DNA of 64,000 nucleotides from Nitrosomonas sp. PY1 (GTDB lineage: Bacteria; Pseudomonadota; Gammaproteobacteria; Burkholderiales; Nitrosomonadaceae). The notes under the pieces were generated by a model. That model was not told where the DNA came from and ran no database searches. It saw only the letters and a program-made list of their open reading frames with translations. A program made the translations under genes and the position numbers. The stretch is from contig NZ_BQXC01000001.1 in assembly GCF_022836435.1 (NCBI RefSeq), forward strand, positions 1,438,121 to 1,502,120, read 5' to 3'. The number at the start of each line of letters is the position of its first letter. The stretch's first letter is position 1. Below, piece after piece: positions 9,325 through 19,190 of this stretch.

Positions 9325-10929
9325 TTATTGATCAACACAACTTTTATTTAATTCTGTATTCTCAGCCAGCGGCAGGATATTCGGATAATCCTTACTAAAA
9401 TGCAGGCCACGACTTTCGTGACGCAATATGGCACTCCGTACAATTAAGTCGGCTGCATCCACGAGATTTCTAAGCTCCAAAAGATCGCTGGTGACGCGAA
9501 AATTCATATAATATTCATTAATTTCTTCACGTAATAACTCAATCCTTCGTTGAGCGCGCTGCAGACGTTTAGTAGTGCGGACTATTCCGACGTAATTCCA
9601 CATGAATCGTCGCAATTCGTCCCAGTTGTGTGCAATAACTATTTCTTCGTCGGCGTCCGTTACTCGACTTTCATCCCAATCGGGTAATTTAGGAGGTACA
9701 TTAATTTGTTGATTCACGATATCGTCAGCTGCGGCATGACCAAACACCAGGCATTCGAGTAGAGAATTACTGGCCAGCCGATTAGCGCCATGCAACCCGG
9801 TATGCGCAGTTTCGCCAATCGCGTAAAGATTGTTTAAATCCGTTCGCCCGCATTTATCCGTCGCAACACCACCACAAGTATAGTGAGCAGCCGGAACAAC
9901 AGGGATGGATTCTTGGGTAAGATCTATCCCAAGTTCCAAGCAACGAGCATAAATTGTTGGGAAATGCGACTTAAGAAAATCTGCTGATTTATGTGAAATA
10001 TCCAGATATACGCAATCCAATCCTCTTTTTTTCATTTCAAAGTCGATGGCGCGTGCCACAATGTCACGTGGCGCAAGTTCAGCGCGCGCATCATGCCAAG
10101 GCATGAAACGCTCGCCATTTGGCAATTTCAGAAGCCCGCCCTCGCCCCGAACCGCTTCACTGATCAGAAACGATTTGGCGTGCGGATGATAAAGACAAGT
10201 CGGGTGAAATTGCACAAATTCCATGTTAGTAATTTTGCAGCCAGCACGCCAACCCATTGCGATACCGTCTCCGGTCGCAGTATCGGGATTCGTCGTATAC
10301 AAATAAACCTTATTAGCGCCCCCGGTAGCAAGCACGGTATTCTGCGCAGTAAAAGTAACAACGTGGCCTTTTTGCTTATCAAGAATATAAGCACCCAAGC
10401 AACGCCTTTCATGGTCCGGTGTAGTAACACTCAAACGATCGCTAGTAATCAGGTCCACCGCAATATGATGCTCAAATACTGTGATATTGGGATGCGCCAT
10501 TACTTTTTGTATCAAAACCTTCTGTACCGCGTTACCTGTTGCATCACCGCTATGAATGATTCGTCGCACACTATGCCCACCCTCCTGCGTCAGATGATAA
10601 CCAGTTTCATGCTCAGAGCTTCGAGTAAAATCAACCCCCTGCTCTATCAACCATCGAATGGCTGACGGCCCATTTTCGGTCACATAGCGCGTGGCGTTTT
10701 CATCACATAATCCAGCGCCGGCAATTAAAGTGTCTTGAACGTGCTTAATAGCGGAATCATCGTCCGATAAAGCCGCAGCAATGCCGCCTTGTGCCCAACC
10801 ACTCGCACCAGCATGGATGGTTTGCTTAGTAACAATACAGATTTTTTGATGATCCGCTAAACGTAATGCCAGTGTAAGCCCGGCTAATCCACTGCCAATA
10901 ATCAGCGTTTGAAAATAATGGTTCGACAT
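9325..10929 (-). CDS. nadB: L-aspartate oxidase
   Basis: FAD-dependent enzyme that oxidises L-aspartate to iminoaspartate, the first step of de novo NAD synthesis, passing the product to NadA. At 534 residues it has normal length. It starts with the FAD-binding fingerprint [16 protein letters not shown] and shows [14 protein letters not shown], the [13 protein letters not shown] block, [25 protein letters not shown] and the C-terminal [13 protein letters not shown] typical of this family rather than of succinate dehydrogenase. nadA and nadC are not in the window. The gene appears monocistronic or follows the DUF2007 gene after about 110 bp. Confidence 0.96.
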   Translation of the reverse strand: MSNHYFQTLIIGSGLAGLTLALRLADHQKICIVTKQTIHAGASGWAQGGIAAALSDDDSAIKHVQDTLIAGAGLCDENATRYVTENGPSAIRWLIEQGVDFTRSSEHETGYHLTQEGGHSVRRIIHSGDATGNAVQKVLIQKVMAHPNITVFEHHIAVDLITSDRLSVTTPDHERRCLGAYILDKQKGHVVTFTAQNTVLATGGANKVYLYTTNPDTATGDGIAMGWRAGCKITNMEFVQFHPTCLYHPHAKSFLISEAVRGEGGLLKLPNGERFMPWHDARAELAPRDIVARAIDFEMKKRGLDCVYLDISHKSADFLKSHFPTIYARCLELGIDLTQESIPVVPAAHYTCGGVATDKCGRTDLNNLYAIGETAHTGLHGANRLASNSLLECLVFGHAAADDIVNQQINVPPKLPDWDESRVTDADEEIVIAHNWDELRRFMWNYVGIVRTTKRLQRAQRRIELLREEINEYYMNFRVTSDLLELRNLVDAADLIVRSAILRHESRGLHFSKDYPNILPLAENTELNKSCVDQ

Positions 10930-11034
10930 ATCGATTGAATAATTATAAATTTCGCGTTTTTAAGTTGCTACTGTAAACAACTAGATGTGATTAAGCCAAT
11001 ACGTTTTAATTGAGAACAATGAAGGACTGTAATG

Positions 11035-11343
11035 TTATTCTAGTCCCGCATCACATTTCCAACATAATTGAAAATTATCGGGATTTTCTTCACCGCATTG
11101 CCGACAATAAATATTATTTGTTTTAACTGTTGCCTGCTCATACGATTGCACCACACGTTTACTGCGTTCATAATCTTCATCCCTTATAATCCATACCTCA
11201 GGATAAGCATGAACAAAAGGTATATCCCCTGCTGCTCCTTGTGCGTATTGGTTAAACAATCTCGCCGGAATAAAAGCATGCTCAAGCAGATTCAGTACTA
11301 TTTGCGCCTCTATTAAATCATTGGCCGAGTATACTTTTTTCAT
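11035..11343 (-). CDS. DUF2007-family protein with C-terminal zinc ribbon
   Basis: A small cytoplasmic protein of about 102 residues. The first part (KKVYSANDLIEAQIVLNLLEHAFIPARL, EVWIIRDEDYERSKRVV) matches the DUF2007 fold, annotated in databases as a putative signal-transducing or PII-like small domain. The C-terminus has CRQCGEENPDNFQLCWKC, a CxxC-x10-CxxC zinc-ribbon. Start ATG at 11343 is preferred; a TTG at 11358 would add five residues. No strong ribosome-binding site is visible. It is divergent from rdgC with only about 33 bp between the starts, so the promoters must overlap. The molecular function is unknown. Confidence 0.8.
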   Translation of the reverse strand: MKKVYSANDLIEAQIVLNLLEHAFIPARLFNQYAQGAAGDIPFVHAYPEVWIIRDEDYERSKRVVQSYEQATVKTNNIYCRQCGEENPDNFQLCWKCDAGLE

Positions 11344-11376
11344 ATTAAAAATGAACAAACAAACTAAGAAAAATAT

Positions 11377-12258
11377 ATGTGGTTTCGTAATTTACTAGTC
11401 TATCGCATTACCAGCGGCAACATTACGCTAAACGAACTTGAGGAAGCTATTTCCCAATGTCCGTTACAAGCCTGCATGCAAACCGAAATGCAAAGCCGTG
11501 GTTGGGTTCAACCACACGAAGAACACAGTAGTTTTGTTTATGCCTTGGGACAACAGTGGCTAATTGCATTGGGAACAGAGAAAAAATTGCTGCCTAACTC
11601 CATTGTGAATCAGCATGCCAAAGATCGGATTGCAAACATACAGCATATACAAGGATACAAACCCGGGAAAAAACAAGTCCGCGATATCAAAGAAGCAACA
11701 CTGATTGAACTACTACCCCGTGCATTTACGCAAAGACATAAAATATACGCCTGGATTGATGCAATTAACAATCGCTTAATTATCGATACAGTCAGCCCAA
11801 GTAAAGCAGATGAATTTATCGAGAGCTTTCTAAAAGCGATGCACAGTATCGCTTTAGCACCTCTGGAAACCAGAATCTCCCCTGCCACGGCCATGACACA
11901 ATGGCTCTCAGGCGAGGATTTATCATCCATTTTTACCATTGATCGTGATTGTGAATTACAGAGCATGAGTGACGAAAAAGCCACAATTCGTTATACGCAC
12001 CATGAATTGAGTACGGAAGAAGCATCACGGCACATTCGAGTGGGTAAAAGAGTTACCAAACTGGCTTTAACCTGGCAAAATAAAATATCATTTTTATTAT
12101 ATGACAACCTACAAATCCGTCGCATAGCACCCCAAGATATCCTCAGAGAATCTACCGAAAGCGACGAAGATTTATTTGCCAGCGATTTTATATTGATGAC
12201 AGCCGAAGCCAGCCAGCTCATTTCAGATCTAATCGAAGTATTGGGTGGCGAGGATTGA
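11377..12258 (+). CDS. rdgC: Recombination-associated protein
   Basis: Ring-forming DNA-binding protein that in E. coli and Neisseria limits RecA filament activity and influences recombination. The 293-residue product starts with MWFRNLLVYRIT, a hallmark of RdgC, and has normal length. Further family segments are VNQHAKDRIANIQ, PGKKQVRDIKEATLIELLPRAF and SDFILMTAEASQLISDLIEVLGGE. It is nucleoid-associated and cytoplasmic. It stands alone, divergent from the DUF2007 gene; no clear terminator follows before the convergent gene end at 12382. Confidence 0.94.
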   Translation: MWFRNLLVYRITSGNITLNELEEAISQCPLQACMQTEMQSRGWVQPHEEHSSFVYALGQQWLIALGTEKKLLPNSIVNQHAKDRIANIQHIQGYKPGKKQVRDIKEATLIELLPRAFTQRHKIYAWIDAINNRLIIDTVSPSKADEFIESFLKAMHSIALAPLETRISPATAMTQWLSGEDLSSIFTIDRDCELQSMSDEKATIRYTHHELSTEEASRHIRVGKRVTKLALTWQNKISFLLYDNLQIRRIAPQDILRESTESDEDLFASDFILMTAEASQLISDLIEVLGGED

Positions 12259-12381
12259 TCCGTAACCAATTGTCTCTACAAAACTCCATTTCTTAGAATC
12301 TAACACCGATACGCGAGTAAGTTGAAAATGCGCCAAAAGACTTATAAATGCAAATACCAATTTCACCGAAACTCAGTATTT

Positions 12382-13743
12382 TTATTCATTGGTGTGTACT
12401 TTATGCGGCGTTTCAATTGGTGAGACACGCCAAACGATGTTGCCTACATCATCGGCCACGAGCAACGAACCTGTTTTATCGAGTATAACCCCGACCGGCC
12501 GTCCTTGTGCTTCCTCTTTTGCATTTAGAAAACCGGTGAGAAAGTCAATGGGCATACCGTTCGGCTTACCGTTATTAAATGGAACAAACACCACCTTGTA
12601 TCCAGCTAGAGGATCGCGATTCCATGATCCATGCTCGCCAATAAAAGCTCCTTTATCGAAAGGCGATGGCATTGAATTACTCGAAAAAGTAAGCCCCAAG
12701 GGGGCAACATGCGTACCAAGCGCATAATCTGGTGCAATTGCCTTAGCTACTTTATCCGGACGAGGTGGTTTAACTCTCGAATCCACGTGCGCACCAAAAT
12801 AGCTCCATGGCCAACCATAGAATGCTCCATCCTTTACAGAAGTTAGGTAGTCTGGAACAAGGTCGTTTCCAATTTCATCTCGCTCGTTGACGACTGTCCA
12901 CAACGTATTAGTTTCTGGCTCCCAAGCCAATCCATTAGGATTGCGCAATCCACTAGCATACAGACGCTTCTCCTTGGTCTGGATATCTATTTCCCAAATG
13001 GCGGCCCTACCTTCCTCGATCTCTAATCCATTTTCGCCAATGTTGCTATTAGAGCCTACTGTCACGAATAGTTTTTTGCCATCTGTACTGGCGATTATAT
13101 TCTTTGTCCAATGATGATTAATGCCAGCTGGCAGATCTGTGACTTTGACGGGTACAGTATTGATCTCGGTCTGGCCATCAGAATATGGAACTTTGACAAC
13201 GGCATCTGCATTCGCAATGTAAAGCTCATTGCCAACCAACGCCATCCCAAAAGGTGACATTAAGTCTTTCATAAATACCGATCGGAGCTTTGCGGTTCCT
13301 TCAGGCGTGATCCCGCGAAGAAGGGTAATTTGGTTAGCACTGGAAACATTTGCTCCAGCGCGTCCCATCAGAATTGACTGAGCCTTTCCTCGAATCCAAG
13401 CATAAAGTCCACTATCATTAGCTTGATTATCTGTTGGCTTAGGAGGTCTATTACTCTCCGCCACAAGAATATCACCATTAGGCATTGTGTAAAGCCAACG
13501 AGGGTGAGCTAAATCACGCGCAAAAGCAGTAACTTGAAAACCTGGCGGAGCAGATGGCGCTGTCGCTGCAGGCCACCCTACTGCTTCGGCTATCTTAATG
13601 GTAGGAATCAAAGTGGTGGTTGGCTCTGGTAAATGAGGATTGGGTCCCACGCCAGCTTCAAACGAAGATTTAGAAGATATTTTATAACTTGTCAGCATAA
13701 CAACCAAAAACATCAATACTAAAATTTTATATTTCAAGGCCAT
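12382..13743 (-). CDS. Exported sorbosone-dehydrogenase-like beta-propeller
   Basis: A 453-residue exported protein with an N-terminal hydrophobic segment (KILVLMFLVVMLTSY). The mature part resembles PQQ-dependent sugar/L-sorbosone dehydrogenases and related six-bladed propellers: PPGFQVTAFARDLAHPRWLYTMPNGDILVAESN, GLRNPNGLAWEPETNTLWTVVNERDEIG, FYGWPWSYFGAHVD and FIGEHGSWNRDPLAGYKVVFVPF. The GNDLVPDYLTSVKDGAFYGWPW segment is the usual calcium/PQQ-loop region. The real substrate is unknown, and many members are not proven to bind PQQ. An AGGAGA ribosome-binding site precedes ATG at 13743. No PQQ synthesis genes are in the window. Confidence 0.82.
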   Translation of the reverse strand: MALKYKILVLMFLVVMLTSYKISSKSSFEAGVGPNPHLPEPTTTLIPTIKIAEAVGWPAATAPSAPPGFQVTAFARDLAHPRWLYTMPNGDILVAESNRPPKPTDNQANDSGLYAWIRGKAQSILMGRAGANVSSANQITLLRGITPEGTAKLRSVFMKDLMSPFGMALVGNELYIANADAVVKVPYSDGQTEINTVPVKVTDLPAGINHHWTKNIIASTDGKKLFVTVGSNSNIGENGLEIEEGRAAIWEIDIQTKEKRLYASGLRNPNGLAWEPETNTLWTVVNERDEIGNDLVPDYLTSVKDGAFYGWPWSYFGAHVDSRVKPPRPDKVAKAIAPDYALGTHVAPLGLTFSSNSMPSPFDKGAFIGEHGSWNRDPLAGYKVVFVPFNNGKPNGMPIDFLTGFLNAKEEAQGRPVGVILDKTGSLLVADDVGNIVWRVSPIETPHKVHTNE

Positions 13744-14485
13744 TTTGTCTCCTGTTTTGTGTCTTTGTCTTGCGACTCATTTTTCTTTTTGGTTCTTTCG
13801 GGATATCTGCGCGATTAATTCTCACGTAAATTGTTTCAAGATTGGCTATCTTCCATCTTATGATATTGCCAAAGAAGCACCCATTGTGATTTAAGCAATT
13901 CGGTAATCTTCTTAAATGACTTGTTATCGCGTTTTGAATTTTCGGTGATGCAAGTATTTCGCTACTGTGGGTCTCTTCCATGTATGCTGATGTGTGATCA
14001 GCATTTCTATTTTTTAACCTTGCAAGCTCTCCATTGCGTTTACAAAGTGAATGAACACTTTGGGCATGAAAGGCACTCTCAAAAAAATTAGATAGTGCTT
14101 GACAACAACACGTATGCGATCGAATAGCCTCATTGCATTGACTCAATCGAGCGGTGCCTCACCGCTCCCTCTTTGAATACAACCACACACCTTTTATAAG
14201 GCTATGTTCCATCTTTAATTCTGAAATCCCTAACACAAATTCAATCAGTGTCTTCTGGTCCTCACCTATCAATGCAGGTTCTCTCGTTTTCGCTTATAAA
14301 ACTTACGATTGCCTCCAAACTTCTGACTATATTGTACGTGCGGTAGTCCCACCTCCATCCTTCATTGCATGAAACTTCGGATTAATTAGGAATCAGCATA
14401 CCTTATTATCTATGCTTGTCAGCATGATGTGTTTTATCAAACCGCCACGGAACAAATCGATCCGATCAAAAATATTAATATTTTC
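13744..14485. other. Long intergenic region with a perfect hairpin
   Basis: About 740 bp between the propeller gene and uvrD. It holds a perfect hairpin GAGCGGTG-CCT-CACCGCTC at 14149-14167. Two open frames (minus 13727-14146 and plus 14154-14372) have biased, Cys- and His-rich or low-quality translations, overlap the hairpin area or the next start, and show no family resemblance, so I do not call them genes. The region could be the remains of lost sequence. Confidence 0.5.
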
Positions 14486-16684
14486 CTAAATTGTCACAAG
14501 CTTTGCATATTCCACTAGCAACCACTTGATTCCGGAATTTTCAAAATTAACCTGCACGCGCATATCGTTACCGGTACCTTCAAAATTAACGATAATACCG
14601 ATGCCGAATTTGGCATGAACAACCTTTTCACCCATTCTCCATGGATAAGTCGATAAATCATTTATCGTTGAGCGACTCCACTCTTTCGGTTTCGTATTGC
14701 CTGCTTTGGAATTGAATGTATTGATCGCAGGCTGCGACTGTAACCATTTTATGCAATCTTCAGGAATTTCATGTAAAAAGCGCGATACAACATTGTAGCG
14801 CGTCTGGCCGTGCAGCATGCGGCTTTGCGCAAAGCTTAAATGCAAACGACGACGTGCACGCGTCATCGCCACATACATTAGGCGTCGTTCCTCAGAAATA
14901 CCGTCATTTTCATTCAAACTATTTTCATGAGGAAAAAGTCCCTCTTCTAATCCACTTAAAAATACAGTATGAAATTCCAATCCTTTTGCGGCGTGTACAG
15001 TCATCAACTGCAGTGCATCTTGGCCACTTCCTGCTTGATGTTCTCCAGCTTCCAACGATGCGTGTGCAAGAAATTCCGTTAAGCTATCATTACCCGTCTC
15101 ATGTACAAAACTGGTAGCAGCATTTACTAATTCTTTGAGATTTTCCAGCCGCTCTGCGCCTTCACGTTCTTTGGCATAGTGCGTGATTAATTCACTAGAA
15201 TTGAGCATTTGTTCGACAATTTGCGGTAACAATAAAGTAGCGCAGCGCTCACGTAGTGCCACTATGCGCTGTACGAATCCGGCAATACCTTTGAGCGTTT
15301 TTTTTGAACCTTCTTGCAGCATTAAGGAATCTTGCCCACCTGATTGCTGAACAGCCGCTGCCCATAGACTTATACCGTTCACTTTAGCCATAGCTTGTAG
15401 TTGTTCCAGGCTACGCGTTCCAATGCCACGCGCTGGAAAATTGATTACCCGTAATAGCGCGTTATCGTCTTCAGGATTAGCGATTAAGCGCAAATAAGCG
15501 AGCGCATGTTTGATTTCCTGTCGATCGAAGAAACGCATGCCGCCATATACCCGATAAGGTATCGCCGCATTAAATAAGCTATGTTCTAGTATGCGCGATT
15601 GCGCATTCGATCGATACAGCAATGCCATATCATACAGCGCAATACCTTCAGCGCGCAGAGCCCTTACTTCATCGACGACAAAGGCCGCTTCGTCAAAATC
15701 ACTCAGCGCATTGTAGGCTCTTACGGGCTCACCTTTACCTTCTTCCGTCCAGAGATTCTTACCCAAGCGATTCGCATTATTACCAATCAATGCATTGGCT
15801 GCATCCAAAATATTGCCATGCGAACGATAATTTTGTTCGAGTTTGATGATTTTCGAGATATTAAAATCCCGCTCAAATTCTTTCATATTACCCGTATTAG
15901 CACCGCGAAACGCATAAATGCTCTGGTCGTCATCGCCGACAGCAAAAACCGCCGCACCTACTCCTTGAGCAGCTTGCACGCCAGCCAAAAGCTTAATCCA
16001 TTGATATTGCAATGTATTTGTATCCTGAAATTCATCGATTAAAATATGACGAAATCGTTCACGATAGTGTGCGCATAAAATCTGGTTGCGTTGTAGCAAT
16101 TCATAACTGCGTAGCAATAATTCCGCAAAATCGACCACCCCAGCTTTGTAGCATTGTTGTTCGTATACTTGATAAAGCTCGAGCAAACGAGATGAAAAAG
16201 TATCATCCACGGTCACAAACGCAGCGCGCAAACCTGCTTCCTTGGCATTGTTAATAAACCATTGCAGTTGTCTGGGAGCAATCTTTTTTTCATCCACAGA
16301 TAAATCTTTCATCAACCTTTTTATGAATGCCAATTGATCGGAAGCATCCAGAATCTGGAAAGCTTGTGGTAAACCGGCATCTTGGAAGTGTGTTCTTAAC
16401 AAACGGTGGGACAACCCATGAAAAGTACCGATCCACATACCTTTTGGGTTAATCGGCAGCATTGCGGTAATCCGTGCCAGCATCTCCTTGGCAGCTTTGT
16501 TCGTAAAAGTTACCGCGAAAACGCTATGAGGACTGGCTTGCCCGGTTTGAACGAGATAAGCAATGCGTGTTGTCAATACTCGTGTTTTACCACTGCCAGC
16601 TCCTGCCAAAACTAGTGCTGACTGATGTGGTAGTGTGATTGCTTCTAGTTGCTGCGGATTTAAATCAGACAATAACGAGCTCAT
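14486..16684 (-). CDS. uvrD: DNA helicase II, UvrD/PcrA type
   Basis: Superfamily 1A 3'-5' helicase acting in nucleotide-excision and mismatch repair. The 732-residue protein has the motifs in order: Q-motif LNPQQLEAI, Walker A AGAGSGKT (about residues 27-34), VTFTNKAAKEM, the DEFQDTN Walker B box, GDDDQSIYAFRGA, LEQNYRS, LMTVHAAKGLEF and YVAMTRAR. The C-terminal segment WRMGEKVVHAKFGIGIIVNFEG is the Tudor-like tail of UvrD/PcrA, which separates it from Rep. It follows the phosphoribulokinase gene on the same strand, with a hairpin between them. Confidence 0.95.
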   Translation of the reverse strand: MSSLLSDLNPQQLEAITLPHQSALVLAGAGSGKTRVLTTRIAYLVQTGQASPHSVFAVTFTNKAAKEMLARITAMLPINPKGMWIGTFHGLSHRLLRTHFQDAGLPQAFQILDASDQLAFIKRLMKDLSVDEKKIAPRQLQWFINNAKEAGLRAAFVTVDDTFSSRLLELYQVYEQQCYKAGVVDFAELLLRSYELLQRNQILCAHYRERFRHILIDEFQDTNTLQYQWIKLLAGVQAAQGVGAAVFAVGDDDQSIYAFRGANTGNMKEFERDFNISKIIKLEQNYRSHGNILDAANALIGNNANRLGKNLWTEEGKGEPVRAYNALSDFDEAAFVVDEVRALRAEGIALYDMALLYRSNAQSRILEHSLFNAAIPYRVYGGMRFFDRQEIKHALAYLRLIANPEDDNALLRVINFPARGIGTRSLEQLQAMAKVNGISLWAAAVQQSGGQDSLMLQEGSKKTLKGIAGFVQRIVALRERCATLLLPQIVEQMLNSSELITHYAKEREGAERLENLKELVNAATSFVHETGNDSLTEFLAHASLEAGEHQAGSGQDALQLMTVHAAKGLEFHTVFLSGLEEGLFPHENSLNENDGISEERRLMYVAMTRARRRLHLSFAQSRMLHGQTRYNVVSRFLHEIPEDCIKWLQSQPAINTFNSKAGNTKPKEWSRSTINDLSTYPWRMGEKVVHAKFGIGIIVNFEGTGNDMRVQVNFENSGIKWLLVEYAKLVTI

Positions 16685-16692
16685 AAAATAAA

Positions 16693-16717
16693 GATGGCCG
16701 AGAAAATCCCGGCCATT
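16693..16717 (-). terminator. Possible intrinsic terminator after phosphoribulokinase gene
   Basis: Inverted repeat ATGGCCG...CGGCCAT with a 9-nt loop between the end of the phosphoribulokinase gene and the uvrD start. On the minus strand it is followed by CTTTATTTTA, so it could end the upstream transcript and also act as leader structure for uvrD. Confidence 0.5.
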
Positions 16718-16815
16718 ATTATGAAGTAGTTGAAAAAAATAACTGATTCAATGTTCCAAAAATTGGAGTTTCTACAATCCTTAAGAACACTCAAACAAAG
16801 ACATCAAAATGATTG

Positions 16816-17685
16816 TTATGCTCTACTTTTTGCAACAATATCCAGAATTAATGGCGTTAAAATTAATTCAATCGCCATCCCCATTTTGCCGCCAGGAACG
16901 ACAATCGTATTGGGGCGAGACATGAAAGAATCATGAATCATATTCAACAAGAAAGGAAAATCGACCCCTTGTGGGTTTCTAAAACGAATCACCACCATAC
17001 TTTCGTCTAAAGTTGGAATGGCACGCGCAATAAACGGATTGGAAGTATCAACAGTCGGGACGCGCTGAAAATTAATATGTGTACGTGAAAACTGAGGTGT
17101 TATATAGTGCACATAGTCATGCATGCGCCGTAAAATGGTATGCGTGACAGCTTCGGCAGAATAACCGCGCGCACTGGTGTCGCGGTAAATTTTTTGAATC
17201 CATTCCAAATTTACAATAGGTACTACACCTACGAGTAAATCAACATGCTTTGCTACATCCGCGTTATCAGTTTTTACACCGCCATGCAATCCTTCGTAAA
17301 ATAACAGATCGGAACCCGGCTCAATGTCTTTCCAAGGAGTGAAAGTACCTGCTTTTTGCTGCCAGGGTTCGGCTTCTTCATCATTATGCAAATATAGACG
17401 CGTTTGTCCTTTACCACTATCGCTATATTCCTTGAATAAAGCTTCTAATTTCTCAAACTCATTCGCTTCTGGACCAAAATGACTGATCGAACGTCCATTA
17501 TTCTTTTCAGATTCCGTCACCGCTTTTTTCATGGCCTCCCGGTCATAGCGATGAAAACTATCGCCTTCTACGATAGTTGCTTTAAGTTTCTGACGGCGAA
17601 AAATCTGTTCAAAGCTGTTTTTAACTGTTGAAGTACCTGCACCTGATGATCCGGTTACCGCAATAACCGGGTGTTTTTGCGACAT
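16816..17685 (-). CDS. prkB: Phosphoribulokinase
   Basis: Phosphorylates ribulose 5-phosphate to ribulose 1,5-bisphosphate, the RuBisCO substrate. The 289-residue protein is the proteobacterial octameric class: P-loop TGSSGAGTSTVK near the N-terminus, VEGDSFHRYDR, LLFYEGLHGGV and RDTSARGYSAEAVT, with the C-terminal GGKMGMAIELILTP. It lies about 3.5 kb from cbbR on the same strand and is not part of the cbbLS operon, but works directly with it. Control by CbbR cannot be confirmed; the 500-bp upstream region has no obvious matching site. In some species the gene is named cbbP. Confidence 0.95.
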   Translation of the reverse strand: MSQKHPVIAVTGSSGAGTSTVKNSFEQIFRRQKLKATIVEGDSFHRYDREAMKKAVTESEKNNGRSISHFGPEANEFEKLEALFKEYSDSGKGQTRLYLHNDEEAEPWQQKAGTFTPWKDIEPGSDLLFYEGLHGGVKTDNADVAKHVDLLVGVVPIVNLEWIQKIYRDTSARGYSAEAVTHTILRRMHDYVHYITPQFSRTHINFQRVPTVDTSNPFIARAIPTLDESMVVIRFRNPQGVDFPFLLNMIHDSFMSRPNTIVVPGGKMGMAIELILTPLILDIVAKSRA

Positions 17686-18185
17686 GCTAATTCCCCTTAA
17701 AATATCAAAAAACGAAAAAGATTAAGATTTCGTATCGTTACCACACTTACAGTATTGCTCTGCGAGTCTGTTATCATTATTTTTCTCACAGTAAAGAACA
17801 GAAAGTGAAATAACGATCCTAAAAATTAAATAGTTGTAAGTTAAAATATGATCGCTTGAAATTTATTCAAATAACTTAAAAGCTATTATACCAAGTTCAT
17901 GAAGGAATTATCTTTCGTATTATTCTATATGTGCCATAGCTTTAAAAGTTACCAGAATTCACTCGCTTCTATGCGGTTTATGTAGTCTTATGTAAGCAAC
18001 TTCTTGACTGTTCCCTGTAAAATGAATCGCGCATCAAAAAAGCATGGTTAAAAATACTTTCATAACTGAATACTTTTCAGTTGAACTGTATAGAATTATC
18101 AATCGGTTTAATTGAACATACTTGGTATTTAATTCAAATAGGCTTTTATTGATGAAACAATTATCTATATTTATGTGGAGAAAAA
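17686..18185. other. Divergent promoter region of phosphoribulokinase and ppa genes
   Basis: 500 bp, AT-rich, no credible gene. It should carry the divergent promoters for phosphoribulokinase and pyrophosphatase. A GTGGAGAAAAA purine-rich element at 18175-18185 is the ribosome-binding region for ppa. No repeat or riboswitch was recognised. Confidence 0.5.
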
Positions 18186-18734
18186 ATGAATCTTGATCGT
18201 GTAGGCTCTGGAAATGATATTCCTAATGATTTTAATGTCATTATTGAAATTCCAATGAACTCAGATCCTATCAAATATGAGGTCGATAAAACCACTGGAG
18301 CAATGTTTGTTGATCGATTTATGTCAACGTGTATGCACTACCCTTGCAACTATGGCTATATTCCACATACGCTATCGGATGATGGCGACCCTGTAGATGT
18401 TTTAGTAATTTCACCCGTACCGTTAATCACAGGCGTCGTTGTCCGGTGCCGACCATTGGGTGTATTACGAATGCGCGATGAAGCGGGTGAAGATGCTAAA
18501 TTGCTGGCTGTACCCATCACAAAGCTATGCAATCTCTACGAAAAAATCGCATCCTGCGAAGATTTACCCGAGCTTGTTCGTTCTCAGATTTCTCATTTTT
18601 TCTCGCATTACAAAGATCTGGAAACAGGAAAATGGGTTAGAATCGAAGGTTGGGATGGCGTAGAATCCGCAAAACTAGAAATTACCTCAGGAATTGAACG
18701 CTTCAACTCCACCAAAGATAAACCCATGTTCTAG
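18186..18734 (+). CDS. ppa: Inorganic pyrophosphatase, family I
   Basis: Hydrolyses pyrophosphate to phosphate in the cytoplasm, pulling biosynthetic reactions forward. The 182-residue length and motifs fit the bacterial hexameric type: the N-terminal [39 protein letters not shown], the metal-binding signature [13 protein letters not shown] and [22 protein letters not shown] serves as ribosome-binding site just ahead of the ATG. Its position opposite phosphoribulokinase is not a known functional link. Confidence 0.96.
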   Translation: MNLDRVGSGNDIPNDFNVIIEIPMNSDPIKYEVDKTTGAMFVDRFMSTCMHYPCNYGYIPHTLSDDGDPVDVLVISPVPLITGVVVRCRPLGVLRMRDEAGEDAKLLAVPITKLCNLYEKIASCEDLPELVRSQISHFFSHYKDLETGKWVRIEGWDGVESAKLEITSGIERFNSTKDKPMF

Positions 18735-18794
18735 TATGACTCTCCAATTTATCGAGACTTCTGTTTGAATAAGCAAAGCGGCAAAGCTACGATA

Positions 18795-19034
18795 TTAAGT
18801 CGATGGCTGTTGTCGCATCATGCTGATTAAGACAATGTTTGCTACTACCATTACCACGCCAAATATCAACCAGACTTTTCCCATTTTTTTGGCATCCGGG
18901 TGATCCTTGCGCAAATAAGCAAACCCCATGAGAAGCCCTACTACCGGAAATATCACCGTTGCAATCATAATTGTAATATTCAGACCTGTGGACACAACAG
19001 GTTTATGTTGATTATTAGAATTCTGCGTAGACAT
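18795..19034 (-). CDS. Small two-helix membrane protein, unknown function
   Basis: A 79-residue protein with two predicted transmembrane helices (about residues 19-40, ITIMIATVIFPVVGLLMGFAYL, and 53-72, VWLIFGVVMVVANIVLISMM) linked by a short charged loop (RKDHPDAKKMGK). The N-terminus is polar (STQNSNNQHKP). It resembles many short inner-membrane proteins of unknown function. It has no clear operon partner; the next minus-strand gene upstream ends 156 bp away with a hairpin between. Confidence 0.7.
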   Translation of the reverse strand: MSTQNSNNQHKPVVSTGLNITIMIATVIFPVVGLLMGFAYLRKDHPDAKKMGKVWLIFGVVMVVANIVLISMMRQQPST

Positions 19035-19120
19035 TTTTAATCAATTCCTCTTACTTAAGTGCATTATTTTTATTGAACATCTGATACCATTTTCGTAAAA
19101 CCTTCATAAAACCGCACTGA

Positions 19121-19148
19121 GGTCAGCTGCTTTGACAGTCAGCTGACC
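19121..19148. terminator. Hairpin, candidate terminator
   Basis: Perfect 9-bp inverted repeat GGTCAGCTG...CAGCTGACC with a 10-nt loop, followed on the plus strand by AGTTTTATT and on the minus strand after some bases by GGTTTTA. It lies just after the minus-strand gene ending at 19191. Confidence 0.45.
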
Positions 19149-19190
19149 AGTTTTATTCCCTTATACTTTCACAAACTCTTAGTAAGTATG

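Noticed and set aside
10093..10665. 190-codon frame antisense to nadB
   Set aside because: Antisense to a well-conserved gene with typical motifs; the translation has no features of its own.
13727..14146. 139-codon open frame on the minus strand upstream of the propeller gene
   Set aside because: Cys- and His-rich translation with no domain, overlaps the next gene start and has no ribosome-binding site.
14154..14372. 72-codon open frame on the plus strand in the same gap
   Set aside because: Begins inside the hairpin at 14149-14167 and has no recognisable features.
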